Source: Anastatus disparis (taxonomy: Eukaryota > Arthropoda > Insecta > Hymenoptera > Eupelmidae). Taken from it: 64,000 nucleotides of DNA. The stretch covers positions 17,440,001 to 17,504,000 of the forward strand of contig JAFFSR010000220.1 of assembly GCA_017163975.1 (NCBI GenBank), written 5' to 3'. Positions 1 to 11,000 of the stretch are shown here, one piece after another. The notes under the pieces are model-generated. The model was not told the DNA's origin. It searched no databases and worked only from the letters and a program-made list of their open reading frames with translations. Each line of letters starts with the position of its first letter. Positions within the stretch are counted from its first letter, which is position 1. The translations under genes and the position numbers were made by a program.

Positions 1-2592
1 GATGTGCAGGTTCAATTTAGAAATTTAAGAAATATTCAAGAAGAGGGTATATTATTTGGTGAGATCATTAGTTTTACGACTATGTGGAATGAGACTGTTT
101 AATATTACAAGAGTAATGATGAAGATTGTCGATACGTACAAAAAGAGCTACACAGGAGCCAGTAAAGCTGTTTTCGGTAACACAAATCTTTCACCACAAA
201 AATTAGTTGGTTTCTTTAAAGGAATGTCACTATATCAAATGAATCAACTCGGTATTCGATTTCATGCTGAGATTTTTAGATTACGAGAACTAGGAGCCGG
301 ATCAGTATATAATTTAGGTGATACATTTGATGGTAGTAATGTAGTTAGGAAACTTCGACCACAGATTATCGGTTATCAAAATGAGGAATCAAAAATAGAG
401 TATAGTATGTGTCGTCATCGAAGTGAAGTTTCATTTGCTGCGCCGTTATATCTGTTTTTAGCATTAAAAGAAACTTCTAATATTACTAGTATTAAAGCGC
501 CAGATGTGCAGGTTCAATTTAGAAATTTAAGAAATATTCAAGAAGAGGGTATATTATTTGGTGAGATCATTAGTTTTACGACTATGTGGAATGAGACTGT
601 TTAATATTACAAGAGTAATGATGAAGATTGTCGATACGTACAAAAAGAGCTACACAGGAGCCAGTAAAGCTGTTTTCGGTAACACAAATCTTTCACCACA
701 AAAATTAGTTGGTTTCTTTAAAGGAATGTCACTATATCAAATGAATCAACTCGGTATTCGATTTCATGCTGAGATTTTTAGATTACGAGAACTAGGAGCC
801 GGATCAGTATATAATTTAGGTGATACATTTGATGGTAGTAATGTAGTTAGAAAACTTCGACCACAGATTATCGGTTATCAAAATGAGGAATCAAAAATAG
901 AGTATAGTATGTGTCGTCATCGAAGTGAAGTTTCATTTGCTGCGCCGTTATATCTGTTTTTAGCATTAAAAGAAACTTCTAATATTACTAGTATTAAAGC
1001 GCCAGATGTGCAGGTTCAATTTAGAAATTTAAGAAATATTCAAGAAGAGGGTATATTATTTGGTGAGATCATTAGTTTTACGACTATGTGGAATGAGACT
1101 GTTTAATATTACAAGAGTAATGATGAAGATTGTCGATACGTACAAAAAGAGCTACACAGGAGCCAGTAAAGCTGTTTTCGGTAACACAAATCTTTCACCA
1201 CAAAAATTAGTTGGTTTCTTTAAAGGAATGTCACTATATCAAATGAATCAACTCGGTATTCGATTTCATGCTGAGATTTTTAGATTACGAGAACTAGGAG
1301 CCGGATCAGTATATAATTTAGGTGATACATTTGATGGTAGTAATGTAGTTAGGAAACTTCGACCACAGATTATCGGTTATCAAAATGAGGAATCAAAAAT
1401 AGAGTATAGTATGTGTCGTCATCGAAGTGAAGTTTCATTTGCTGCGCCGTTATATCTGTTTTTAGCATTAAAAGAAACTTCTAATATTACTAGTATTAAA
1501 GCGCCAGATGTGCAGGTTCAATTTAGAAATTTAAGAAATATTCAAGAAGAGGGTATATTATTTGGTGAGATCATTAGTTTTACGACTATGTGGAATGAGA
1601 CTGTTTAATATTACAAGAGTAATGATGAAGATTGTCGATACGTACAAAAAGAGCTACACAGGAGCCAGTAAAGCTGTTTTCGGTAACACAAATCTTTCAC
1701 CACAAAAATTAGTTGGTTTCTTTAAAGGAATGTCACTATATCAAATGAATCAACTCGGTATTCGATTTCATGCTGAGATTTTTAGATTACGAGAACTAGG
1801 AGCCGGATCAGTATATAATTTAGGTGATACATTTGATGGTAGTAATGTAGTTAGGAAACTTCGACCACAGATTATCGGTTATCAAAATGAGGAATCAAAA
1901 ATAGAGTATAGTATGTGTCGTCATCGAAGTGAAGTTTCATTTGCTGCGCCGTTATATCTGTTTTTAGCATTAAAAGAAACTTCTAATATTACTAGTATTA
2001 AAGCGCCAGATGTGCAGGTTCAATTTAGAAATTTAAGAAATATTCAAGAAGAGGGTATATTATTTGGTGAGATCATTAGTTTTACGACTATGTGGAATGA
2101 GACTGTTTAATATTACAAGAGTAATGATGAAGATTGTCGATACGTACAAAAAGAGCTACACAGGAGCCAGTAAAGCTGTTTTCGGTAACACAAATCTTTC
2201 ACCACAAAAATTAGTTGGTTTCTTTAAAGGAATGTCACTATATCAAATGAATCAACTCGGTATTCGATTTCATGCTGAGATTTTTAGATTACGAGAACCA
2301 GGAGCCGGATCAGTATATAATTTAGGTGATACATTTGATGGTAGTAATGTAGTTAGGAAACTTGGACCACAGATTATCGGTTATCAAAATGAGGAATCAA
2401 AAATAGAGTATAGTATGTGTCGTCATCGAAGTGAAGTTTCATTTGCTGCGCCGTTATATCTGTTTTTAGCATTAAAAGAAACTTCTAATATTACTAGTAT
2501 TAAAGCGCCAGATGTGCAGGTTCAATTTAGAAATTTAAGAAATATTCAAGAAGAGGGTATTTTATTTGGTGAGATCATTAGTTTTACGACTA
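1..2592 (+). repeat. 502-bp tandem repeat array, unit 0
   Basis: A partial copy (1-82) is followed by full copies starting at 83, 585, 1087, 1589 and 2091. The period is 502 bp, which is 3n+1, so each junction shifts frame and meets a stop within a few codons. The junction joins ...CGACTA to TGTGGAATGAG with a TG microhomology. The last copy differs from the others: Leu to Pro (CTA to CCA near 2298), Arg to Gly (CGA to GGA near 2363) and an A to T near 2561. Confidence 0.95.
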
Positions 2593-3023
2593 TGTTTAAA
2601 TTTGGTGATCTTGGAACGTTTAATCGTGAAGCGTTGGGAATTAGTAAGTATATAACTGCCGCTAGGTCTCAATTAATATTCGAAAAATTAGCGGCAAAAT
2701 TTGAGGAAGATAAATTTAAGGACGTATTTGAGATTTTAGTTAGGGATGTTGCCGTTACTGTCGATAATAGAGTGAAAGATTTTGTAATTGCGTTACAACC
2801 TTATGAAAATACTTTGTATGATAATACAGTTATACAGCCAGTTGATACCTTATATGGACAGAACTTAAGATTAACTAGTAGGTTAAATAATGAGTTATTG
2901 ACGAGAATTAGCTCTATATTTGTACCAGAAAGTTCTCCAATTACGTTATATTCACAGAGATTATTTGTTCATTACAAATATGTTCATCAATTAAATCCTT
3001 TCAATTATGTATTGTTAGATGAG
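1..3023 (+). pseudogene. Virus- or gag-like long frame, unit 0 (3' part with repeat array)
   Basis: This is the C-terminal half of a long protein-coding frame that I do not recognise. Position 1-2592 is occupied by tandem 502-bp copies of one segment. Only the last copy (2091-2592) runs on in frame through a unique C-terminal part (2593-3023). Translations contain motifs such as GSVYNLGDTFDG and CRHRSEVSFAAPLYLFLAL, with mixed helix and strand character. In the composite element it sits where a retroelement gag would be, but it lacks a CCHC knuckle. Possible origins are a divergent gag or a captured non-retroviral capsid-type gene. At 3024 it fuses in frame to integrase. The upstream copies all end at the stop just after each repeat junction. 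Confidence 0.5.
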
Positions 3024-3125
3024 TATGGTGTAAAACATGTAACTACTCCACCATATCATCCCCAGGCCAACCCAGTCGAGAGAACAAATAGAACGTTGAA
3101 AACCATGATTTCTATTTTTGTTGGG
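3024..3125 (+). pseudogene. Ty3/gypsy integrase fragment, catalytic-Glu part (unit 0)
   Basis: Thirty-four codons in frame with the preceding unknown frame read through PYHPQANPVERTNRTLK. This is the DD35E integrase core signature around the third catalytic residue (the E of VER). The two catalytic Asp residues and the zinc-binding domain are absent, so the fragment cannot work as an integrase. It is cut at ...ISIFVG by the insert that follows; normally WDKHL-type sequence would come a few residues later, and that is found at about 3579. Confidence 0.85.
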
Positions 3126-3569
3126 TCCAGACAATGTCGGAATTGGAAAAAGTGTATCTGGAAGCGGAGAATCAGGAATTACAGAGGATCTTCTACGGAA
3201 AACATTGATAGGAGAATTTCTGGTAGACAACTGGAAATACGAGATAGTCGTAGAAAAACATCTGCAGGCAATGGAAACCTTAAGAAAAAAAGCAACGATA
3301 AGCATGATAAAACAAGTAAAAGCCTACAGTCAGATAATGAAGGCTTTCACCGCTTGGAAATCAGAGCAGAAGCTCTCAGGGCCTTGTAGAATAGAAGAAT
3401 TCATGTCATGGGTTACCGATCAAGGACCCTCCATGATATTTACGAGGTACCTGAAAACTTTCACAGAAGATTTTTTTAAAGTATTACTTAAAATTTACGA
3501 GGATCTGGACGAGGTATATTTATACTCGCGAAACACGGAAGGCACTTCCACCTCGTGCACGACTGCACC
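3126..3569 (+). pseudogene. Insert resembling densovirus NS1 N-terminus with HUH motif (unit 0)
   Basis: This sequence of about 445 bp interrupts the integrase and is richer in GC. It opens with ATG at 3134 (MSELEKVYLEAENQELQRIF in one frame). It continues in a second frame with EKHLQAMETLRKKA and RIEEFMSWVTDQGP, and ends in the third with AKHGRHFHLVHDC. The HFH at 3543-3551 has the spacing and context of the His-hydrophobic-His motif of rolling-circle initiators, and the trailing HDC is the kind of sequence I associate with densovirus NS1. Frame changes break it at least twice, so it is non-functional. If correct, it is an endogenous parvovirus-type fragment captured in a retroelement. The assignment is from motif memory only; another HUH protein is possible. 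Confidence 0.42.
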
Positions 3570-3930
3570 TACTATCGAGACTGGGACAAGCATCTACATG
3601 AGTTCAGACATGCTGTTAATACAGCTACACAAACTTTAACAAAAGTATCACCAGCATTTCTAAATTATAGTCGTAATCCTGCATCAGTGAAAAGTTTACG
3701 AAAAAAAATCGAGACCAGAGGACCTAAGCTAAAATTAGATCTAGAAATCTGGAAGGATAGATTAAAAAGATTAGATGCTTTGAGAGACTTGGTAGCTAGA
3801 CATATAGATGAAGCTCAAAATAAACAAGCTAAGAGATATGACCAGAATAAAAAAGATGTAAGGTTTAATGTAGGAGATCAAGTGTTGAGAGAAAACACAG
3901 GTATTATCAAAAGGAGCACAAGGTTTCTCT
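3570..3930 (+). pseudogene. Ty3/gypsy integrase C-terminal fragment (unit 0)
   Basis: The frame resumes with YRDWDKHLHEFRHAVNTATQ, the end of a gypsy integrase core (Trp-Asp-His-Leu and the Ala-x-Asn-Thr block). It goes on with AQNKQAKRYDQNKKDVRFNV and GDQVLR, the post-core domain. In this unit a small change at about 3889 (GAGAGAAAAC instead of GAGAAAAAC) shifts frame after VLR. No chromodomain or GPY/F continuation is visible. Confidence 0.8.
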
Positions 3931-4229
3931 GCATGACTCGATTTCTGCCGCGAGTCGGTCACTTATCAACGCTTCCCATTTACTCTCGAGCACGTGTTAC
4001 AAATGTTCCGCGTCGTTTCCCGGTTTCGCTCGTCATCGCGTACCGCGAGTGTATTGTGCACATGTACCTATACACCGGGTGTGTGTGTGTGTGTGTCAGT
4101 GTACAGGTGACAGTGCTGCGGCGTGCACATCGTCATCAAGAACATAAGATGGCGACGCACAAGAGCACTGTTATAGGTTATTTTTTTCTACACATGTGTT
4201 CTCCTTTTTTAATATATTATGTGCACTAG

Positions 4230-4542
4230 TGTTAGGATGTTACAGCCATCACCGTAGCTTCAACTCCTAGTGCACTATAAGAAAACTGATGGTGACTGTG
4301 GTTTTTCCTTCACCACGTGTTCTGATTTGAGGTTAGGTTCCCCTTTCGCTCTTTCTCTCTCTAGCGGTAAGTCGTCTGCTCATTGCTAATTCTCTTGCTT
4401 ACCTCAAAACAAACAAAATTTACAACTGATTGATTTCTTTAGTTAAGTAAATTAATAATTAGTTTATTGAGTGCATCTCGGCTCATACTTCTCTTTATTC
4501 TCTTTAATAAATAGTTTATTGTGATGCAATAAATGCATCACA
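4230..4542 (+). mobile_element. Gypsy-LTR-like block, 313 bp (unit 0)
   Basis: It starts TGTTAGGATGTTACAG and ends TGCATCACA, so it has TG...CA termini. AATAAA occurs near 4507 and 4528, and it lies about 300 bp after the integrase remnant, where a gypsy 3' LTR is expected. A perfect stem GTGCACTAG / CTAGTGCAC spans its left edge (4221-4274). No second copy at the other end of the integrase is seen, so it would be a lone 3' LTR. Confidence 0.35.
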
Positions 4543-4554
4543 AACTATGCAAAG

Positions 4555-4969
4555 TTGGAGACCTACAGAACATTAAACATGAATAAATATATTATATTTT
4601 ACAGGATGCATTTTCTTTTGTCACCTGACTGTCTACCTATTTATCCCGGTTCATATTTCCATAGATTTTTAATTTCTGGAGAAAGGAAATTACCATCATT
4701 TGCTTTATGTAAAATAGTATATGGTGGATTATCAAGAAATGATATTTTATTTATAACTGCTCATTTTTTTGAATGGATATACGTATCATTTTATGTTACA
4801 AGTTCTTTTAGAAGTTAATGTAAATCATTTAGATTTAAATCAGTTCGTTCAACTATATTATTATTGGGGTCACGAAAATAACGGTTTTGAAAGACGTAGA
4901 AAGGCATTTGCTTACAATCGTTTTTTCTATTCTATGACAATTAGTAGAAATTTATACAAAACTTTGTAG
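4555..4969 (+). pseudogene. Frameshifted coding remnant of unknown origin (unit 0)
   Basis: An acceptor-like TATTTTACAG at about 4596-4605 precedes two overlapping open stretches, 4555-4818 and 4769-4969. The second ends in WGHENNGFERRRKAFAYNRF followed by a stop. A T-run at about 4764-4771 (7 T here, 8 in the other units) separates the two frames. I do not recognise the product; it is hydrophobic and aromatic-rich. Confidence 0.3.
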
Positions 4970-5020
4970 AGTTTTATACAAAAATTATAATGACAGAAGA
5001 AGTGGATAATATTCAAGTTG

Positions 5021-5498
5021 GAGATATAAGGTATCTGCTAAAATGATGATTGGGCGAAGAAAAATAATAGACATGACACTTATGCTGAAGAGATAACAAA
5101 TTCGCAAGCTATTTGCTTTTATTTGTTTCTTCAATTAATTTTTTTTCAGATGTTGATATGAGTACTTTACACCAAAAAATAGATAAAAAATACATGAGTT
5201 ACAAGGTGTCTGCTAAAAAGATGATTGGACGAAGAAAAATAATAGATACTGATACTTATGCTGAAGAGATAATAAATCTGCAATCTATTTGCTTTTGTTT
5301 CTTTTTTCAAATATTTTTTTTTCAGCTGTTGACATTAGTAGTTTACACGAAAAAACATGAAAAATGTATGAGCTACAAGGGGTCTGCTAAAAAGAGGATT
5401 GGGCGAAGAAAAATAATAGATACTGATACTTATGCTGAAGAGATGACAAATCCGCCAGCTATTCGCTTTTGTTTGTTTGTTCAAATATTTTTTTTCAG
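5021..5498 (+). repeat. Exon-like repeats, about 175-bp period, three copies (unit 0)
   Basis: The block TCTGCTAAA...GATTGGGCGAAGAAAAATAA recurs at 5034, 5209 and 5383. Each copy encodes SAKKMIGRRKIIDTDTYAEE or a close variant and is followed by a T-rich tract ending in CAG (5147-5149, 5323-5325, 5496-5498), like an exon followed by a 3' splice site. Two further, more degenerate copies occur at 5902 and 6702. Function unknown. Confidence 0.75.
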
Positions 5499-5534
5499 AT
5501 GTTTACGTGAGTACTCCACACAAAACACAGATAA

Positions 5535-5790
5535 AAAGAATTATTACTATTCCAAAACAGTGTATATTACAAAGCCATTATAAGAGAAATATGCGTTCAT
5601 CCCTTTTGCATATTTCATTGGCCTTCTGAAAACATTGATTTTTCTTTAACATTACCACCATGTACCCAATTTATTTTTGCAAAACAGAACTTTCACTAAA
5701 CTGATTACACCTTCAGAGAATTCAAAAGATGTCGATGTAAATTTATATACTTATGGAGTTGATCTAAATGATGAGTTACTCCACAGATAA
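5535..5790 (+). pseudogene. Broken coding remnant (unit 0)
   Basis: A frame running from KELLLFQNS through FHWPSENIDFSLTLPPC stays open until a 2-bp difference near 5686, where it hits a stop. The continuation (PSENSKDVD...NDELLHR, stop at 5788-5790) lies in another frame. The copy at 25302 has the opposite pattern, so no copy is fully open. I do not recognise the family. Confidence 0.3.
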
Positions 5791-6102
5791 ATGTATGAGA
5801 AGTTTTTGGATTTTTGATTAATCATAAAAGAAAATGCACAGCAAAAAGGATTTTACATTGACAGAAGTAATAGACCATATTCAAGTTGGAGATACAAGGT
5901 ATCTGCTAAAATAATGATTAGACGAAGAAAAGTAATAGATACTGATACTTAAACTGAAGAGATAACATTATTTATTGAAGTACGTTTGTACTTCTCCTCT
6001 CGACAAAAATCCGAAACTCATTCTCAAACCCAGAAACTTGGTTGTTTCTCTTATAACCTTGAACATGTATATCTAAACATTATAATTTTTTGTTTTATTC
6101 AG

Positions 6103-6614
6103 AGGCTGCACGAGTTAAACTAAATGAGAACCTGCGACGAAGAGTAGTGTTAGTGGGGGAGAGGGAAATTTGAAATATTCCAACCGGAATTTGCCGCTCT
6201 TACGGTAGTTCTGAAGTTAGCCGCAGATGACTACCAAGACAACTACTTGTTTTTGATTACTCTTCAGTCGCTGTAACGACCTTAAGGATGGTGGTCAAAG
6301 AATTCTTTTCTGACACGTTTTTCGGGCGACCGGGCATCGGCCATCGGTTAAGCCAGTGTATGAAATTCGTATTCTGGTTTCGTAAAACAGTACCACACTC
6401 GATGGCGGTGCACCAAAACGACAGAAGAATCTTCGCTAACATCTACAACACGGAGTTACCTGGACTGCCACTTGGCCGTGAAAAAGAAGATGGACTTAGG
6501 CCCCAGAGCGTGGACAACCTGCTGGATTTATACAGAGGTGCTGTAGTTGAAAAACTACATTCGTATGTCATCAGTCCAGGTTACACCTTCACATACATCC
6601 TACACAAGTTGTAA
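6103..6614 (+). pseudogene. GC-richer coding remnant after splice-acceptor-like site (unit 0)
   Basis: TTTTATTCAG (6093-6102) precedes a stretch with clearly higher GC and coding-like codon use. One frame includes FEIFQPEFAALTVVLKLAAD; after two stops another frame (6288-6614, 108 codons) includes FFGRPGIGHRLSQ, NIYNTELPGLPLG and ends YILHKL. A G-run at about 6153 differs in length between units. I do not recognise the protein. It might be the last exon of a captured gene. Confidence 0.35.
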
Positions 6615-7044
6615 GTAAATGAATACATTATGTCACCGCCTGGTAGACATAATGTGTTTACAAATAGTGTAATATTTATAGCATACTATACAAATAAGCT
6701 GTCTGCTAAAAGGATGATTAGGCGAAGAAAAATAATAGATACTGATACTTAAATTTTATGAGCAGATAGTTGTGCTTTTGATATACCACACCAGGACTAA
6801 AAAAAACAATTTTATGAGCGCATTAAAAATTTAAGTCAGACAAAAATAAAAATAAAATCTGACGAACAAGTAGAAATAAATTTAGATGAATTGAGAAAAA
6901 TTCAAAACATTCTACACTAACTTCGGTACTATTTAATAGTACTGAATTATATCTTAAAAATTGTGATTCAACAGAAATAAAATTAGAGGCGATAAAAAAG
7001 AAAATTATCGAACTGTAAGCATTGGACAAATCTCTTCATTTACT

Positions 7045-8089
7045 TGTGTGAAACGAGCAGACGGTATATTGAAATTGTTCTCGGAGGAGATGTCTGGGTT
7101 ACTGATGGTTGAATTCGAGATCCACAATTTCGAGATCAATCAATTGCGCCTAGATTCAGATAAAGTAAATAGATTCCTGGCTATTTTTTTATTAGAAGCC
7201 GATCTTATTAAGAAAAATCTTTGACCTAATGATAGCAAAATCAATTGTGACAAAAATTTAATCTTAAAAGGAATGAAACTTATTTCCACTCTATGTTCCT
7301 TAGATATTGAAATGTTAGGGCAAGTGATTACAATTCATGTGGCCCCAGTGAATTTCTGTATGTTTACAAATGGAATAATAGGAGCCAAATATATTAGCTG
7401 ATCTATTTTCTTTAATTTCTCCAATAATTTCTAATTTTGACTTTGTCTCCTGATTAATAAATTTATTTTCGTTTTTTTTCACGAAATATCTAATTTATTT
7501 GTTTATCCATTTTAGTTGCAATATACACTATTTCATTATTTTAATTTTTGATACGAAAGAATTAAAAAAATCCTTATATTTCTATTTTATAGGGATACTG
7601 ATGTTATTTCATGACGTATTTTTTATTTTAAATTTAATAATTCAAACACGTAAAGTTATTGATCAATAAAAGAATTTGTAAAGCTAAACATAAAAATAAG
7701 TAGTCCCGTAAAAACTCAAAATCAGCATTGCTTTGTTACGTCACGACAACGTGTATTTCGAAAATACCAAACGAATCCTAAAATCATTACGAAATATATG
7801 AGTATAAAAGCCGAATGAAACAAATAATATTTGGGCACTACCCCAGGATTATTGTTGGTACCAAGTCATACATCCTCTAATTCTCGCACTTCAACTTCAA
7901 CTTCAATTCAAATTCAAAGTCAAATAAAGTTATTGTCATATTCAATATTAATTATTTTACAAGTGTCTAATAAATTCCTTAAAAGTTACTTATACATTTG
8001 ACTCGAGTCTTATTTCAATCGTGCCTATCCATAAACTGTCTGGATATAACCAGCCCTTGTCTACTTAATTCTACAAAGGTAAGAATATT
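7045..8089 (+). mobile_element. LTR-like block, copy 1
   Basis: This 1,045-bp block precedes the long virus- or gag-like frame in each unit. It carries TATAAAAG at 7803-7810, a CTTCAA-rich leader around 7888-7910 and an AATAAA signal near 7923. That order matches an LTR promoter, R region and poly(A) site. Its 5' limit is set only by the deletion junction at 29443, and its 3' limit by loss of homology after 30488. I see no convincing tRNA primer-binding site downstream. A 45-codon frame starting with ATG near 7090 lies inside it and may be the end of an upstream gene. LTR identity is an inference. Confidence 0.5.
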
Positions 8090-8090
8090 G

Positions 8091-11000
8091 ATAAATTCAC
8101 CAAAACTGATGATGACATTAGTGTACTTAAGACTACATCTAAGAAATCTAGTCATGATGGTAGTAAAGATGGATCCAAAGATAAAAGCTCTAAAAAGACT
8201 GACTTAATTAAATCCGATAGTTCGACAGTTGACGATAAGCTGAATTCTTCGATTGATCGGAAGACAAGGATGTTTCTGTTAGTGTTATGAGTGAGATAAT
8301 TGAAGATAACTCACAAAGTATTAAGGTTGCTGATGATGTTAAACGTGAGAAAAAGCGAGCGCACGAAAGTTTGAAGAAATTAGCAGTTGAAATAGCATCT
8401 AGTTCTACCTTACGATCAATTAAAAGAGAGAACCCATCTAGTTTTTTTTTCTTCATTAGAAATCAAAACCGTTAGTGAAATTCCTTCTTTCTTTAGCATT
8501 ACGAAATATGGTGAACGAATCTGTTCAGAACGCATGCCAGAAAACGCTCCATTATATTTAAGCCAAAGTTCGGAAGTATTTGGGTTAGGGGTTATTGAAT
8601 CGAGATTTATATTAGAGAGTAAGCATCTGCGTCCTGCAGTAAAATTTAGTCCGTTGATGTCGAGTATTCTTAAAGATGACGTTAGTAAGAAAAGCATAGG
8701 TGTGAGTGTAACTGAGGGAGATCGCTTAAGTTACGTTATTGTAATGGCTGAAACAATGTTCTCAATGATTCAAGCATGTAAAGTTATACTTTGTGACGTT
8801 AAATTTCGAGCCTTGTTTGATATCGTTCAGTATCCAAATGACCTAGTAACTCAAAAAGGTATGCTATTGACACAATTTGTAAACTAGAAAGAGGCTTTAC
8901 TTCCTGCCGCTGGATATCATTGTTTGGCGTCATATTTTAGAGACGATATTAAAGAAATGTTTGAGGAAGAGCATCATCAGATGAAAATCGGAGAGTTAGA
9001 TCGAGCGACTGTATCGGGACGAAAAGTATTCAGAAAAGCTAGTGTTATAACCGATCAGTGGTTTGCGAGTTGCAATAGACGTTATTTAGAATTTTTACGC
9101 GAACGAACTAAGAGTGCGGAAGAGTTTTTAGCTCGATTTAAAGCGCTAAGTTTCGCAAGTACTACTGTGACTTTAAAATCAATAAGTTGTTTCAGAGACT
9201 GTATTGTGCCTATGTGGAGTCGTGAGGAGTGTGATGTTGCCATTTTAATATACGCTTTTAGTACTGAAAGACAAAAGCAGTACCTCTTACATTTAACGAA
9301 ATTATTGATGGAAGTTGGAGCAGTAGAATTTAGAACATCATCCGAAATCAAAGATCTTCCATTTATTAAAAACTTACGTGAGCCGTCTATCGCTCATCAT
9401 TTAGAGAGACTATTAGGAGAATCTGATGATTATACAATATTTTACATTCTATCATGTGACTTATCGACTACATGGATTGATGTAGAGATAGTTGATACTT
9501 TAGGTAGTCAGGTTGGAGTGTTAGAGTCTATATTTAAGATTTTTATAGTATTGCTATGGTATCAGTTTTTCCCTGCAATTGCCGTTGATAACAGCCATAT
9601 TCTTCTTTATCATCTCTTCTCCGCATTACAACTACTTGACGAAAGTAGAACTTTAAATTATTTAAGTACTGTAGAATTTGCTAGGCGAGGGGACAAAATA
9701 TTACAACTTCAACGTTTTTGCAAACCAACTTTTATTAGAGGAGAAGTTACATTTCCAATTCTTACTGATCAACCAATTGCTAAGTTTGGAATACTTAGAG
9801 AAATATACGATTTACTCATTCGAAGTGATGGTGCTGTGTTGAATACGAGAGATGACGACCAGATTAGCATACCAAGAATGCCCAGAGTGAGAGAGCAATA
9901 TCAACCGAGGTCATTTAAACCTTACACCGTTTCGAACACTATTGACGGAGAAGAGAATAATAGTTGTGGAATGAGACTGTTTAATATTACAAGAGTAATG
10001 ATGAAGATTGTCGATACGTACAAAAAGAGCTACACAGGAGCCAGTAAAGCTGTTTTCGGTAACACAAATCTTTCACCACAAAAATTAGTTGGTTTCTTTA
10101 AAGGAATGTCACTATATCAAATGAATCAACTCGGTATTCGATTTCATGCTGAGATTTTTAGATTACGAGAACTAGGAGCCGGATCAGTATATAATTTAGG
10201 TGATACATTTGATGGTAGTAATGTAGTTAGGAAACTTCGACCACAGATTATCGGTTATCAAAATGAGGAATCAAAAATAGAGTATAGTATGTGTCGTCAT
10301 CGAAGTGAAGTTTCATTTGCTGCGCCGTTATATCTGTTTTTAGCATTAAAAGAAACTTCTAATATTACTAGTATTAAAGCGCCAGATGTGCAGGTTCAAT
10401 TTAGAAATTTAAGAAATATTCAAGAAGAGGGTATATTATTTGGTGAGATCATTAGTTTTACGACTATGTGGAATGAGACTGTTTAATATTACAAGAGTAA
10501 TGATGAAGATTGTCGATACGTACAAAAAGAGCTACACAGGAGCCAGTAAAGCTGTTTTCGGTAACACAAATCTTTCACCACAAAAATTAGTTGGTTTCTT
10601 TAAAGGAATGTCACTATATCAAATGAATCAACTCGGTATTCGATTTCATGCTGAGATTTTTAGATTACGAGAACTAGGAGCCGGATCAGTATATAATTTA
10701 GGTGATACATTTGATGGTAGTAATGTAGTTAGGAAACTTCGACCACAGATTATCGGTTATCAAAATGAGGAATCAAAAATAGAGTATAGTATGTGTCGTC
10801 ATCGAAGTGAAGTTTCATTTGCTGCGCCGTTATATCTGTTTTTAGCATTAAAAGAAACTTCTAATATTACTAGTATTAAAGCGCCAGATGTGCAGGTTCA
10901 ATTTAGAAATTTAAGAAATATTCAAGAAGAGGGTATATTATTTGGTGAGATCATTAGTTTTACGACTATGTGGAATGAGACTGTTTAATATTACAAGAGT

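Noticed and set aside
1..2592. Bacterial-style CRISPR or tandem gene family
   Set aside because: The 502-bp copies are contiguous, lack spacers and are out of frame with each other, so they are an internal tandem duplication.
3015..3305. Minus-strand ORF opposite the integrase (also at 13901 and 22780)
   Set aside because: Antisense shadow of the integrase and insert; no independent motif.
6823..7029. Minus-strand hydrophobic 68-codon ORF repeated in each unit
   Set aside because: AT-driven Phe/Ile/Leu composition with no supporting signal.
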